Translations under genes and position numbers: made by a program
Shown here: positions 36,411 through 43,508 of the stretch, one piece after another
Numbering within the stretch: the first letter of the stretch is position 1
How the letters are laid out: each line of letters starts with the position of its first letter
From: Pantoea wallisii
GTDB lineage: Bacteria; Pseudomonadota; Gammaproteobacteria; Enterobacterales; Enterobacteriaceae
NCBI RefSeq assembly: GCF_002095485.1
Contig: NZ_MLFS01000043.1
Coordinates: forward strand, 1 to 43,508
DNA length: 43,508 nt
Reading direction: 5' to 3'
Notes under the pieces: model-generated
What the model was told of the DNA's origin: nothing
The model's input: only the letters and a program-made list of their open reading frames with translations
Databases searched by the model: none

Positions 36411-36758
36411 ATGATGAGCGACGCTTTTATTCATGATTTGATCGACTGGATTGACAACAACATTGAAGCACGTCTGGATCTGGACACCGTTGCAGACCGC
36501 GCCGGTTACTCGAAATGGCACCTGCAGCGTATGTTCAAAGAGCACACCGGCTATCCGCTGGGTGAGTACATCCGGGCGAAGAAACTGAAAAAATCGGCGG
36601 ACCGCCTGACGACCACCAACGAACCGATTCTCAACGTCGCGATTTCGCTGGGCTTTGATTCACAGCAGTCATTCAACCGTAGCTTCAAGCGCCAGTATGG
36701 CGTAGCGCCGGGTGCGTGGCGTCGTCACGCCGGGCACAGTGCCAGCGCGATGCAGTAA
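36411..36758 (+). CDS. rarA: AraC/XylS-family activator RarA (MarA/SoxS/Rob-like)
   Basis: This 115-aa one-domain regulator has two helix-turn-helix units: residues 22-45 (LDLDTVADRAGYSKWHLQRM) and 71-95 (EPILNVAISLGFDSQQSFNR). It is a MarA-type activator; the position divergent from oqxAB matches RarA of Klebsiella and Enterobacter, which raises oqxAB expression and multidrug resistance (a different protein from the recombination factor RarA/MgsA). The ATG at 36411 follows GGGAGAG by 8 bases; upstream in-frame starts (TTG 36363, ATG 36390) lack ribosome sites. The exact orthology to RarA rather than another small MarA homologue is inferred mainly from context. Confidence 0.8.
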   Translation: MMSDAFIHDLIDWIDNNIEARLDLDTVADRAGYSKWHLQRMFKEHTGYPLGEYIRAKKLKKSADRLTTTNEPILNVAISLGFDSQQSFNRSFKRQYGVAPGAWRRHAGHSASAMQ

Positions 36759-36768
36759 CCCTCCGCCA

Positions 36769-36795
36769 GGGCCAGCCATGCTGGCCCGCGTTTTT
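36769..36795 (+). terminator. rarA terminator
   Basis: GGGCCAGC/GCTGGCCC stem with loop CAT, followed by GCG and T5, 10 bases after the rarA stop. It separates rarA from the ribonuclease operon, whose own promoter must lie in the 50 bases before 36846. Confidence 0.85.
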
Positions 36796-36845
36796 CTCCG
36801 CGTTAAACCTGCTATCATCGCCGTCCTGTACTTCAGGATGTCACC

Positions 36846-37271
36846 ATGTCAAAAAAACTCTGGATTGGATTACTGCTGGCGCTGGTTGTCAGCTGGGTCG
36901 GACTCAAGCCGCATCTTACCGCTCAACGTGGTCAGCCGGCGGATATCGCCCAACGTACCGAGGCCAAAACGGTGGCGCGCGCGCTGCAGCACCGGTTACC
37001 CGATCTCTACCTCACGAAAAGCGAAGCACGTCGTCAGGGCTGGAACCCCGGCAAAGGCAATCTGTGCGAGGTGCTGCCGGGCAGGGCGATTGGCGGCGAT
37101 CGGTTCAGCAACCGTGAAAAGCGGCTACCCATGCAGGCGGGTCGGCAGTGGTATGAGGCGGACGTCAACTATGATTGCGGCCACCGCGATGCGGATCGTC
37201 TGCTTTACTCTTCAGACGGGCTGATCTTCCTCACCCGCGATCACTACCGCAGCTTTCAACAGGTACATTGA
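36846..37271 (+). CDS. Exported barnase-type guanyl-specific ribonuclease
   Basis: This is a 141-aa protein of the microbial RNase (N1/T1/barnase) family with an N-terminal signal or membrane anchor (LWIGLLLALVVSWVGL). Residues 51-138 follow Bacillus barnase almost without gaps: LPDLYLTKSEARRQGWNPGKG, GGDRFSNREKRLP, WYEADVNY, DADRLLYSSD and TRDHYRSF. All active-site residues are kept: K58, R90, E104, R114, R118 and H133, equivalent to barnase K27, R59, E73, R83, R87 and H102. Two Cys (74 and 111) fall at barnase positions 43 and 80 and could form a disulfide in the periplasm. A barstar-like inhibitor gene follows after 2 bases. Whether the enzyme is periplasmic, membrane-tethered or secreted is open. 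Confidence 0.93.
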   Translation: MSKKLWIGLLLALVVSWVGLKPHLTAQRGQPADIAQRTEAKTVARALQHRLPDLYLTKSEARRQGWNPGKGNLCEVLPGRAIGGDRFSNREKRLPMQAGRQWYEADVNYDCGHRDADRLLYSSDGLIFLTRDHYRSFQQVH

Positions 37272-37273
37272 TC

Positions 37274-37543
37274 ATGCTGACCCTTCGCTTTGATTTTAAA
37301 CGACTCAACGATCGTCAGGCCTTTTATCAGGCGCTGGTGCAGCAGAGCGGTGGCCCGGCCGGATTTGGCGACAATCTGGATGCGCTATGGGATTGGCTGA
37401 CGGGCGGTATGACGCTGCCCGCCACGCTGCATCTGCTGCATGCCGGGCCGGCCGGCGAAAGCGCAGAGTTTGCGCCGGTGCTGGCGCTGTTAAAGGAGGC
37501 GGCGCAGCAGCTGGAGGGCGAGCTGCGCCTGGTCTGGCAGTAA
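37274..37543 (+). CDS. Barstar-family ribonuclease inhibitor
   Basis: This 89-aa cytoplasmic protein has the barstar core GFGDNLDALWDWLTG (residues 30-44). Asp36 and Asp40 correspond to barstar Asp35 and Asp39, the residues that plug the barnase active site. Barstar's Tyr29 is replaced by Gly. The ATG at 37274 is 2 bases beyond the ribonuclease stop, so the pair is translationally coupled and the inhibitor protects the cell from the enzyme before export. Its stop codon directly abuts the stop of convergent srfC, with no base between. An in-frame start at 37175 inside the ribonuclease gene was rejected. Confidence 0.92.
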   Translation: MLTLRFDFKRLNDRQAFYQALVQQSGGPAGFGDNLDALWDWLTGGMTLPATLHLLHAGPAGESAEFAPVLALLKEAAQQLEGELRLVWQ

Positions 37544-39907
37544 TTAAACGTGCAGCGGCAGCAGTAAAATGGTCAGCATCTGTCGCGCATTAGCCGGCAG
37601 ATCGCCGCCGCCGGTGTAGCCGTTATTCTCCACAATCACCGTATTCAGCCCTACCAGCCAGTCGTAGATATAGTAAGCCGTGTGATTGGCCGGCGCAGCG
37701 GAGAGGCGCGTCAGGCGCTGGCCCGGTGAAAAGCTCACGCTGGGCGCCGGCGGTCGGACAAAGATAGTTTGCCCGCGATTCACGCGGCTCTCAGGACGTT
37801 CGCTCTCCGGGCGCTGTAAAAAGCCCAGCCAGGCAACAAAATCCCCCAGCACCGTCATCGCGCGTGACACCTGGCGATCGGTACGGGCCTCATAGGCACT
37901 GGCCTGCGCATCCGGTTCGTTGAGCGCGCTCTGCAGTTTGCTCAGAATATCGAGACGGAAACTGGCGGTGATCAGCTCCTCAACCAGCAGCTCCAGCGTC
38001 GGTTTATCAACGTTCAGCAGCGCCAGCAGACTGCGGCTCTCCGGCAGCTGGCGCAGATGCTCCAGCCACAGCGCAAAGACCTGCTGCGGGAACTGCTGAT
38101 CGCGCTGACCGGCTGAAGCGCGCGGCTCAGCGGCGGTAACCGGCTCGTCTTTAAACAGATCGAACTCAAAGCCGATACCAAAATAACTCTGCTCCGTCGC
38201 GGCAGTTTTGCTGCTGTGTGCCGCGCTGACCGTGCCGCTGCCCTGGCTCAGCCACAGCTGGCGCACGGCTTCGCGGGAGGGCTGCAGGCGCTCCAGCAGC
38301 TCACCGTGCAAACCAGTACGATGCTGCAGGCACTTCAGCAGGGTGTCTGAGATAACCTGTTTGCGCGCCGCCTGCTCCGGCGTTGCGCTGGATTCGGTCC
38401 ACGGCTGCAGGCGCTCCACCAGTCTCTGCTGCAGGCCGCTCAGCTGCTGCGCCAGACGATCGCGGCGCGCTTCCGGCTGCATCTCATCCTGCAACCAGCT
38501 GCCCATGCGATCAACGCCTGCGCGATCCAGCGCCAGCATCGATCCCCAGTTCTGTCCCGGCTGACCAATCTGCCGCTGCACCGCTTCATCTACGTTAATT
38601 TGCTGCTGCTGATGGCGCGCATCGTGCGGCGTAATCGCCCAGATCAGACGCGGCTTGCTGATGTTTTGATGCAGGTGCCACTCGCGCAGCGCGCTGGCGG
38701 CAAGTTCAGCATCCTGGCGCTGGCTGGCGGCGGTACAGATCAGCATCAGATCGATGCCCTGGCGTGCAGCGTACAGGCCGGGTAACAGCGCGCGCTTCTG
38801 CTCCAGCAGCGTGGCGCGCAGCGGATCGCGCTGACGCAGCTGCGCCAGCTCGGCCTGTTGGTTGCGATCGGCGGGCGTGCCCGGCGCCGGCAGCTCCAGC
38901 ATGTCGGCGTCGTCATACAGCGCCTGACGCGGCGTGGAGCAGAGCGGCAGGGTGATCTCCAGCGTCAGCAGCGCCAGCAGACCCAGCGGGACATGCTGCG
39001 GTTTGCCTGACCGATTGGCGACAATCGGGCACACTTCAATCATCTCATCGTGATCGGCCTCGTTGCCGATCAGTTTTTCGGCCGGCAGCGCGGCATCATC
39101 GGCCAGCAGCGAGAGCGGCGCCAGCACGCGCGGCGCCTGACGAAGCTGGTGACGCAGATGCAGCAGCGTGCGCAGACTTTCGCTCAGCGCAGCCTGGCCG
39201 GGCCACAGCAGGGCGAAGAGCTGCACGCGGTCGTCAACGTTGAGCCACGGCGCCAGTTCTACTGCCTGCGGCCAGAAGTGACGATCCAGCACGGCGGCAT
39301 GGCGGTGCTGACGACGGCTCCAGGCCCACAGCGTGATCAGCGCATCGCTATCCAGTCCGGGCTGGATCTCACTCTGCCGGTGGCGCTGCAGGCGCTGCAG
39401 CGCGGCATCGATTACCGCCGTATCCGGCTGGGCGTCGGTGCGGGCGCAGGCCAGCAGCAGACGAATCAGCTCGGCATCGCTGAGCAGCGTCATCTCCAGC
39501 GGCCAGGCGCCGGACTGTGCTTCGCGCTGGTGGCTGAAGCGGGTGGCGATAGCAAAATCGACATTGCCCGGATTGATATTCTGAAAGTAGTTGAGCGTGC
39601 GATCGCCGAGGCGGGCAATCAGCTGGCCCTGCGCATCGCCCACCATTTCACTCAGCAGCCAGGCTTTCCCCGCCTGCGACTGACCAAACAGCGCCAGCGT
39701 TACCGGGCGCGCCAGCTGACGCGCCAGCGCATGGCTCTCCACCCGTGCCCGGCGCAGCTGCAGGCGCAGCGTATCTGCCTCCAGCGCCAGGCGCGGTGAG
39801 TGCGCCTGATGGTTGTCGACCCAGTTCAGCGCCCCGTCGAGGGTCTCCTGGAGCAGGCTCAAACGTTTGGCGGGTGTGGCTGGCGTAGCTTTTTTCGCAG
39901 TTCTCAT
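37544..39907 (-). CDS. srfC: SrfC-family putative virulence factor (P-loop protein)
   Basis: The third gene of srfABC, 787 aa; Salmonella srfABC was named as SsrB-regulated factors, and function is unknown. A P-loop-like motif GQSQAGK at residues 75-81 lies in a beta-strand context (VTLALFGQSQAGKAWLLSEM), suggesting nucleotide binding. The remainder is largely helical, with many Leu/Gln/Arg repeats (for example residues 380-560) and no membrane segment. The C-terminal region contains YYIYDWLVGL and ARQMLTILLLPLHV. The start overlaps the srfB stop by 4 bases (ATGA). I cannot state a biochemical activity. Confidence 0.88.
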   Translation of the reverse strand: MRTAKKATPATPAKRLSLLQETLDGALNWVDNHQAHSPRLALEADTLRLQLRRARVESHALARQLARPVTLALFGQSQAGKAWLLSEMVGDAQGQLIARLGDRTLNYFQNINPGNVDFAIATRFSHQREAQSGAWPLEMTLLSDAELIRLLLACARTDAQPDTAVIDAALQRLQRHRQSEIQPGLDSDALITLWAWSRRQHRHAAVLDRHFWPQAVELAPWLNVDDRVQLFALLWPGQAALSESLRTLLHLRHQLRQAPRVLAPLSLLADDAALPAEKLIGNEADHDEMIEVCPIVANRSGKPQHVPLGLLALLTLEITLPLCSTPRQALYDDADMLELPAPGTPADRNQQAELAQLRQRDPLRATLLEQKRALLPGLYAARQGIDLMLICTAASQRQDAELAASALREWHLHQNISKPRLIWAITPHDARHQQQQINVDEAVQRQIGQPGQNWGSMLALDRAGVDRMGSWLQDEMQPEARRDRLAQQLSGLQQRLVERLQPWTESSATPEQAARKQVISDTLLKCLQHRTGLHGELLERLQPSREAVRQLWLSQGSGTVSAAHSSKTAATEQSYFGIGFEFDLFKDEPVTAAEPRASAGQRDQQFPQQVFALWLEHLRQLPESRSLLALLNVDKPTLELLVEELITASFRLDILSKLQSALNEPDAQASAYEARTDRQVSRAMTVLGDFVAWLGFLQRPESERPESRVNRGQTIFVRPPAPSVSFSPGQRLTRLSAAPANHTAYYIYDWLVGLNTVIVENNGYTGGGDLPANARQMLTILLLPLHV

Positions 39908-42876
39908 CGTTTACAGACGCTCCCGCTGTCGATCCAGTATTGCGCATTCGCATTGCCAGTGGCGGACAGCGTATTCAGTTTCAGGCTCAGTTGTTCCAGC
40001 GGCACGCGCGTGCCGTCATCCAGCCGCGCATCGCTCAGCACCAGGCGCTCAGGACCGAAATTGTCCGGCCCCGGCTGTACGGCCAGCTTGATGCGCAGCA
40101 CGCTCTCGCCGGCGACTTTACGCGCCAGCTGCGGATCGACAATGCTCAGGCTATAGAGCGGCGATGCCGGCCAGCGATCATTCTCCAGCTGGCGGAAGCC
40201 GAGGCAAACATTGCCGCGGATGCGGAAGCTGCTTTTGCGATCCAGCGCAAAACCCTGGTCATCGAGATCGATATCGCTGTAGCAGAGATTATCGTCGCTC
40301 AGGGTGGCGTTTTCATCCAGAACACCGAGGTAGCGGATCGTCGAATAGGGTTCGAAATCGCCGGCGCGGAACCAGAAGCTGCTGAGACGCAGATCAAGCG
40401 CCAGCAGGCAGAGCATCGCGCCAACGGCGGCGGTTGATTTCGGGTTATCAATGCGGCCCTGTTTGTTAAACGGATACCAGTCGCTGGTGTGATAGCCCTC
40501 AAGCGACAGAATACGGCTACCCGGCAGCGGTTGCAGATGGCGCACCAGCGCCTGAATGCCGGGGAAGCGCGACGGTCGGCCGGTGAGCAGCAGCACATCA
40601 CACTGATAAAGCGAAACCACTTCACACATTGCACGCAGCGCCGGGATGATCGCCATCCGGTGCTGCAGAAACTCTGCATGCAGCTGCGCCATGCTGACCA
40701 CCAGTGGCACCTCGAGCAGATCGAAACGGCTGTCGCCGCCCAGGGTGCGCTGGATCTCACCGTTCACAAACGCCAGCACGCTGTTGGCCGGTTTTTGCGG
40801 CACCAGCTCGCCAAACAGCGCATTGATTTCACTGTGGCTATCGAGCGGGTCCCAGTTTTCGTAGCGTTCAAGCACCGCCTGCGCCAGCGGAATAAACAGC
40901 TGCAACGTCACCTGCTGGCGCAGCGTGGCCTGTCCGTCCATGCGGCTGTCGTGACCAAACAGCTTATGCATCAGCGGCTCCGCCAGCGTCAGCCCGGCTT
41001 TTTGCAGGCTCTGCTGGAGCGCAGGCAGAATCCACAACTGAATCACATCCAGCAGAATATCGTCACCGGCCACTTTAAAGCCTTCGCGGAACAGCAGGCG
41101 CGGCGTGATCTTCACGTTATTGCCCTGGCCATCGTCCAGACGGTACTGAGTGATGGCCAAATCGGTGGTGCCACCGCCAATATCAATTGAGGCGATGCGC
41201 AGGCTCTTGCCCGGTACTTCATCCACTTCACGCGGGCGATCCGGGCGCGCCATGCTGCTGAAGAAGTCCTCCGCACGGCCGGCGAAGTTAACCTGGGTTT
41301 CGTTGAACAGCCACACCATCTGGCCGCAGGTGGCTTCATCCCACTCCATCTGCACGTCCGGGACCGGGCGCAGGCTGGTGGCCTGGCTGGCAGCGCTGAA
41401 ATCCTCCTCTGCCGGATGCCAGCCCTCGGCTTTCCACACCAGCGCGATGGCCTCCTGCATGCGGCGGCGGAAGATCTCACGCTCCGGCTTCGGCATGGCC
41501 GAAGGCAGCGTCAGAATAACGTGACGCAGCTGACGCGGCGCCTGGCTCTGCGGCATACGTTGACGCTGCGCCACGCTGTTCATCTGCATCATCGCCTGGG
41601 CCAGCAGTTCGCACAGCATAAAGGTCATCAGCGAGCTGCGGCTGTAGCTGGCGGAGAACACCGGCAAACGATCATCTTCCGGCAGCGCATGCAGCGGCTG
41701 GCCTTCATCATTAAGCAGTAGGGTAAAGGGCAGCGCGGTGGCCTGCGGCTCATCGCTGCTGCCGCTGGCGTTGAAGCGCCAGCCGGGCTGATAACGTGCC
41801 TCATCCCACAGATAGCGGCGTGGACTGGAGAGGCCGGTGCTGCCTTCCGTGCCGGCACGCTGCAGGGCGAGGCGGCTGGCTTCGCGTCCGACGCGGGTCA
41901 GCGAGGGCCACATAAAGGCATTTTCACGCCCGCTCTCCAGCGAGAAGCTGGCTTTACCGAAGCGGGTTTCGGCGAACTCCAGCCGGCTATCAAACAGTTC
42001 GTTATAGACCTGGTGCGGCTGCGACAGGTCGCGCAGCTGCAGTTCATATGTCTGGCGCAGGCCGTTGCTCTCCTCCGCATGGTCTTCCACCAGAATGCCG
42101 CAGGTGTGCGAGTTGCCCACGTCGAGAATGATATCGACATTCACCGCCGGGGTTTGCAGCGAGCTGGCCTGAATATAGATCTCGGCCAGGTCGAGCTGCT
42201 CGCCGAGTAGCTCCAGCAGGTTAAGATAGTGCGCCTGGTACTCAAACTCACGCAGCGCCTGGTTCAGCTCCTGTTCGCGGCGTGATTGCAGCGCGTTAAC
42301 CTGCTGGCTGAAGGTTTCGCGCAGCCAGCCATCCACCCAGGTGAGGTCAAGGAATTCGCCCAGCTCATAGTTGTGCCAGGCAAGGGCGAAGCTGACGCCG
42401 TTTTGCGCATCGGCTTTGCTCAGGCCGAGCTGTTCACCGCCGTCCTGCTCCGCCATCAGGCGGGTATCAAAGGCGAGGGTGATGCAGTGCGTGTTACCCG
42501 CCGCATCCGGCTGGCTGAGCGGCGCCAGATGCAGGCGCGCCCAGTTGTCCGGTCCGCCGATAAAACGGCGACCGCTGGTGCAGCGCAGTACCGGCAGCGG
42601 CAGCCACTGGTTAGCCAGCAGCAGCAGCGAATCCGCCAGCGCGATGTCCGATTCCGGACGCACCACTTCTGCTGCGCTGCCATCTTCCGGATAGAGCAGG
42701 AACTTGCCGCTGTTACCGTCAACGTTAAGGCGCAGCAGCGGACCGTTTGCGGTCTGGCGGACAAACTGACGGCGCGCCTGCAGCGCCGGTAAACGCAAAC
42801 CAAAATCAAGAAACTGCACACCGCTATCTTCAATCAGCGTGATTTTTTGTTTGTCATCGATGAGGGGAGCCAACAT
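39904..42876 (-). CDS. srfB: SrfB-family putative virulence factor with actin/Hsp70-like ATPase motifs
   Basis: The second gene of srfABC, 990 aa. The C-terminal three quarters show the three signature loops of the actin/Hsp70/sugar-kinase ATPase fold: phosphate-1 IILDVGNSHTCGILVED (residues 249-264), phosphate-2 IASIDIGGGTTDLAITQY (about 560) and adenosine loop LLLTGRPSRFPG (about 760). A separate N-terminal region of about 240 residues precedes them. No signal peptide or membrane helix is visible, so it should be cytoplasmic or membrane-associated through SrfA. It starts 2 bases after srfA and overlaps srfC. Partner and substrate are unknown. Confidence 0.9.
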   Translation of the reverse strand: MLAPLIDDKQKITLIEDSGVQFLDFGLRLPALQARRQFVRQTANGPLLRLNVDGNSGKFLLYPEDGSAAEVVRPESDIALADSLLLLANQWLPLPVLRCTSGRRFIGGPDNWARLHLAPLSQPDAAGNTHCITLAFDTRLMAEQDGGEQLGLSKADAQNGVSFALAWHNYELGEFLDLTWVDGWLRETFSQQVNALQSRREQELNQALREFEYQAHYLNLLELLGEQLDLAEIYIQASSLQTPAVNVDIILDVGNSHTCGILVEDHAEESNGLRQTYELQLRDLSQPHQVYNELFDSRLEFAETRFGKASFSLESGRENAFMWPSLTRVGREASRLALQRAGTEGSTGLSSPRRYLWDEARYQPGWRFNASGSSDEPQATALPFTLLLNDEGQPLHALPEDDRLPVFSASYSRSSLMTFMLCELLAQAMMQMNSVAQRQRMPQSQAPRQLRHVILTLPSAMPKPEREIFRRRMQEAIALVWKAEGWHPAEEDFSAASQATSLRPVPDVQMEWDEATCGQMVWLFNETQVNFAGRAEDFFSSMARPDRPREVDEVPGKSLRIASIDIGGGTTDLAITQYRLDDGQGNNVKITPRLLFREGFKVAGDDILLDVIQLWILPALQQSLQKAGLTLAEPLMHKLFGHDSRMDGQATLRQQVTLQLFIPLAQAVLERYENWDPLDSHSEINALFGELVPQKPANSVLAFVNGEIQRTLGGDSRFDLLEVPLVVSMAQLHAEFLQHRMAIIPALRAMCEVVSLYQCDVLLLTGRPSRFPGIQALVRHLQPLPGSRILSLEGYHTSDWYPFNKQGRIDNPKSTAAVGAMLCLLALDLRLSSFWFRAGDFEPYSTIRYLGVLDENATLSDDNLCYSDIDLDDQGFALDRKSSFRIRGNVCLGFRQLENDRWPASPLYSLSIVDPQLARKVAGESVLRIKLAVQPGPDNFGPERLVLSDARLDDGTRVPLEQLSLKLNTLSATGNANAQYWIDSGSVCKR

Positions 42877-42878
42877 GG

Positions 42879-43508
42879 TTACTTACTCTCACGCTTAATC
42901 GTCAACGGGAATGCCTGGTCTGCGCCATATTGCGCAGTACAGCTGGCGATGCCATCACCGGCCTTACACACCAGCTCTGGCATGCGATAGCGCGATTTAT
43001 CACTGCAGCTGGCAGTATAGCGGCTGCGCACCACCATGGTGCCGGCGCTGGTCATGGCGGCGGTGACATCGGCTTTGCAGCGGATATTATCGCCCTGGAT
43101 TATCAACGCGGTGCCTTTGCCGTTGCGAATCTGATAGCGCAGGCTGGGGGGCTTACCGGTGGGCAGATTGGTCTGACGCAGCGTGACCCGCCAGTTACCG
43201 TTAATGAATTTTACGGAGCCAATGCGCGCATCGTCTGCCGTCATGATCAGATCGTCAGCTTTTGCAGGTTCAGTATGCTCCGCCACAATCTCCGCCGGGG
43301 CGGGCGCAACAGCCGGCGCAGGTGCTGCGCTGACAGTGGCGAGGGCTTGCGGCAGCGTGGCTGCAAGGGTTTCTGCTTTGGTCAGCGTCACCGGCGGTGC
43401 AATAACAGGCGTAGGCGCGTCGGTCAGGGTCGCAGCCGGTGCGCTGACCGGCTGCGGTGAGCTATGCAGCCAGAAGGCAACGCCCGCAGCCGCAGCGGCG
43501 GCAACCGG
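42879..43508 (-). CDS. srfA: SrfA-family putative virulence protein, C-terminal part (runs off the window)
   Basis: The first gene of srfABC, cut by the window edge; the frame is open up to base 43508, so the GTG at 43391 is not the true start. The visible 209 residues begin with part of a membrane segment (VAAAAAGVAFWLH), then a Pro/Ala-rich linker of about 70 residues and a compact C-terminal domain (IGSVKFINGNWRVTLRQTNL) with four Cys (IRCKAD, ASCSDK, LVCKAG, ASCTAQ). That layout suggests a single-pass inner-membrane protein whose C-terminal domain is outside the cytoplasm and disulfide-bonded. The N-terminal, presumably cytoplasmic part is not in view. Two bases separate it from srfB. Confidence 0.82.
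   Translation of the reverse strand, partial: PVAAAAAAGVAFWLHSSPQPVSAPAATLTDAPTPVIAPPVTLTKAETLAATLPQALATVSAAPAPAVAPAPAEIVAEHTEPAKADDLIMTADDARIGSVKFINGNWRVTLRQTNLPTGKPPSLRYQIRNGKGTALIIQGDNIRCKADVTAAMTSAGTMVVRSRYTASCSDKSRYRMPELVCKAGDGIASCTAQYGADQAFPLTIKRESK

Noticed and set aside
1..43508. CRISPR arrays, tRNA or rRNA genes, insertion sequences, integrases
   Set aside because: Looked for on both strands; no regularly spaced repeats, cloverleaf genes, transposase or integrase frames were recognised.

Overview
This 43.5 kb window is chromosomal DNA of an Enterobacterales bacterium. Overall gene content and near-E. coli-level protein similarity point to an Erwiniaceae-like genome (Pantoea/Erwinia type); that placement is inference and was not tested by search. 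Two long blocks follow the order of the E. coli K-12 replication-terminus region: rsxC-rsxB-rsxA-ydgK-cnu at the left, and ydgJ-add-malY-malX-malI-ydgA-manA-fumC-tus in the middle. A Ter site lies directly upstream of tus, so the window is in or near the terminus.

Region by region: (1) 1-3.7 kb, minus strand: the Rsx/Rnf electron-transport genes (rsxC runs off the window and carries an apparent one-base frameshift), a DUF2569 membrane protein and the Hha-like nucleoid protein Cnu. (2) 3.7-17.7 kb: a pentose/furanose uptake module lying between cnu and ydgJ, where E. coli has only the small gene blr. It holds a galactofuranose-type ABC importer (ytfQRT-yjfF), araBA without araD, the arabinose ABC importer araFGH, and araC downstream of araH instead of divergent from araB. 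It also holds a 0.6 kb non-coding, palindrome-rich stretch and a 99 bp palindromic element between araF and araG. (3) 17.8-29.5 kb: the E. coli-like core, with a MalI/CRP-controlled malXY-malI pair, adenosine deaminase, phosphomannose isomerase, fumarase C and Tus. (4) 29.6-36.8 kb: an MFS transporter, then a complete multidrug-efflux locus of the Klebsiella rarA-oqxAB-oqxR type: Rrf2 regulator, RND pump, lipoprotein adaptor and divergent MarA-like activator. Two matching dyads lie in the oqxA-rarA control region. (5) 36.8-37.5 kb: a two-gene exported barnase-like ribonuclease and barstar-like inhibitor operon. (6) 37.5-43.5 kb, minus strand: the srfABC operon, consisting of a membrane protein with a Cys-rich C-terminal domain (partial), an actin/Hsp70-fold ATPase and a P-loop protein.

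The genes of region 2 would together take up L-arabinose and furanose sugars and feed the first two steps of arabinose catabolism; the epimerase must be encoded elsewhere. Region 4 is a self-contained, locally regulated drug efflux unit. Regions 5 and 6 are the least understood. The srfABC operon is the best candidate for an incompletely described system: its composition (actin-like ATPase, P-loop partner and membrane/extracytoplasmic component) suggests an energised envelope-linked assembly of unknown output.
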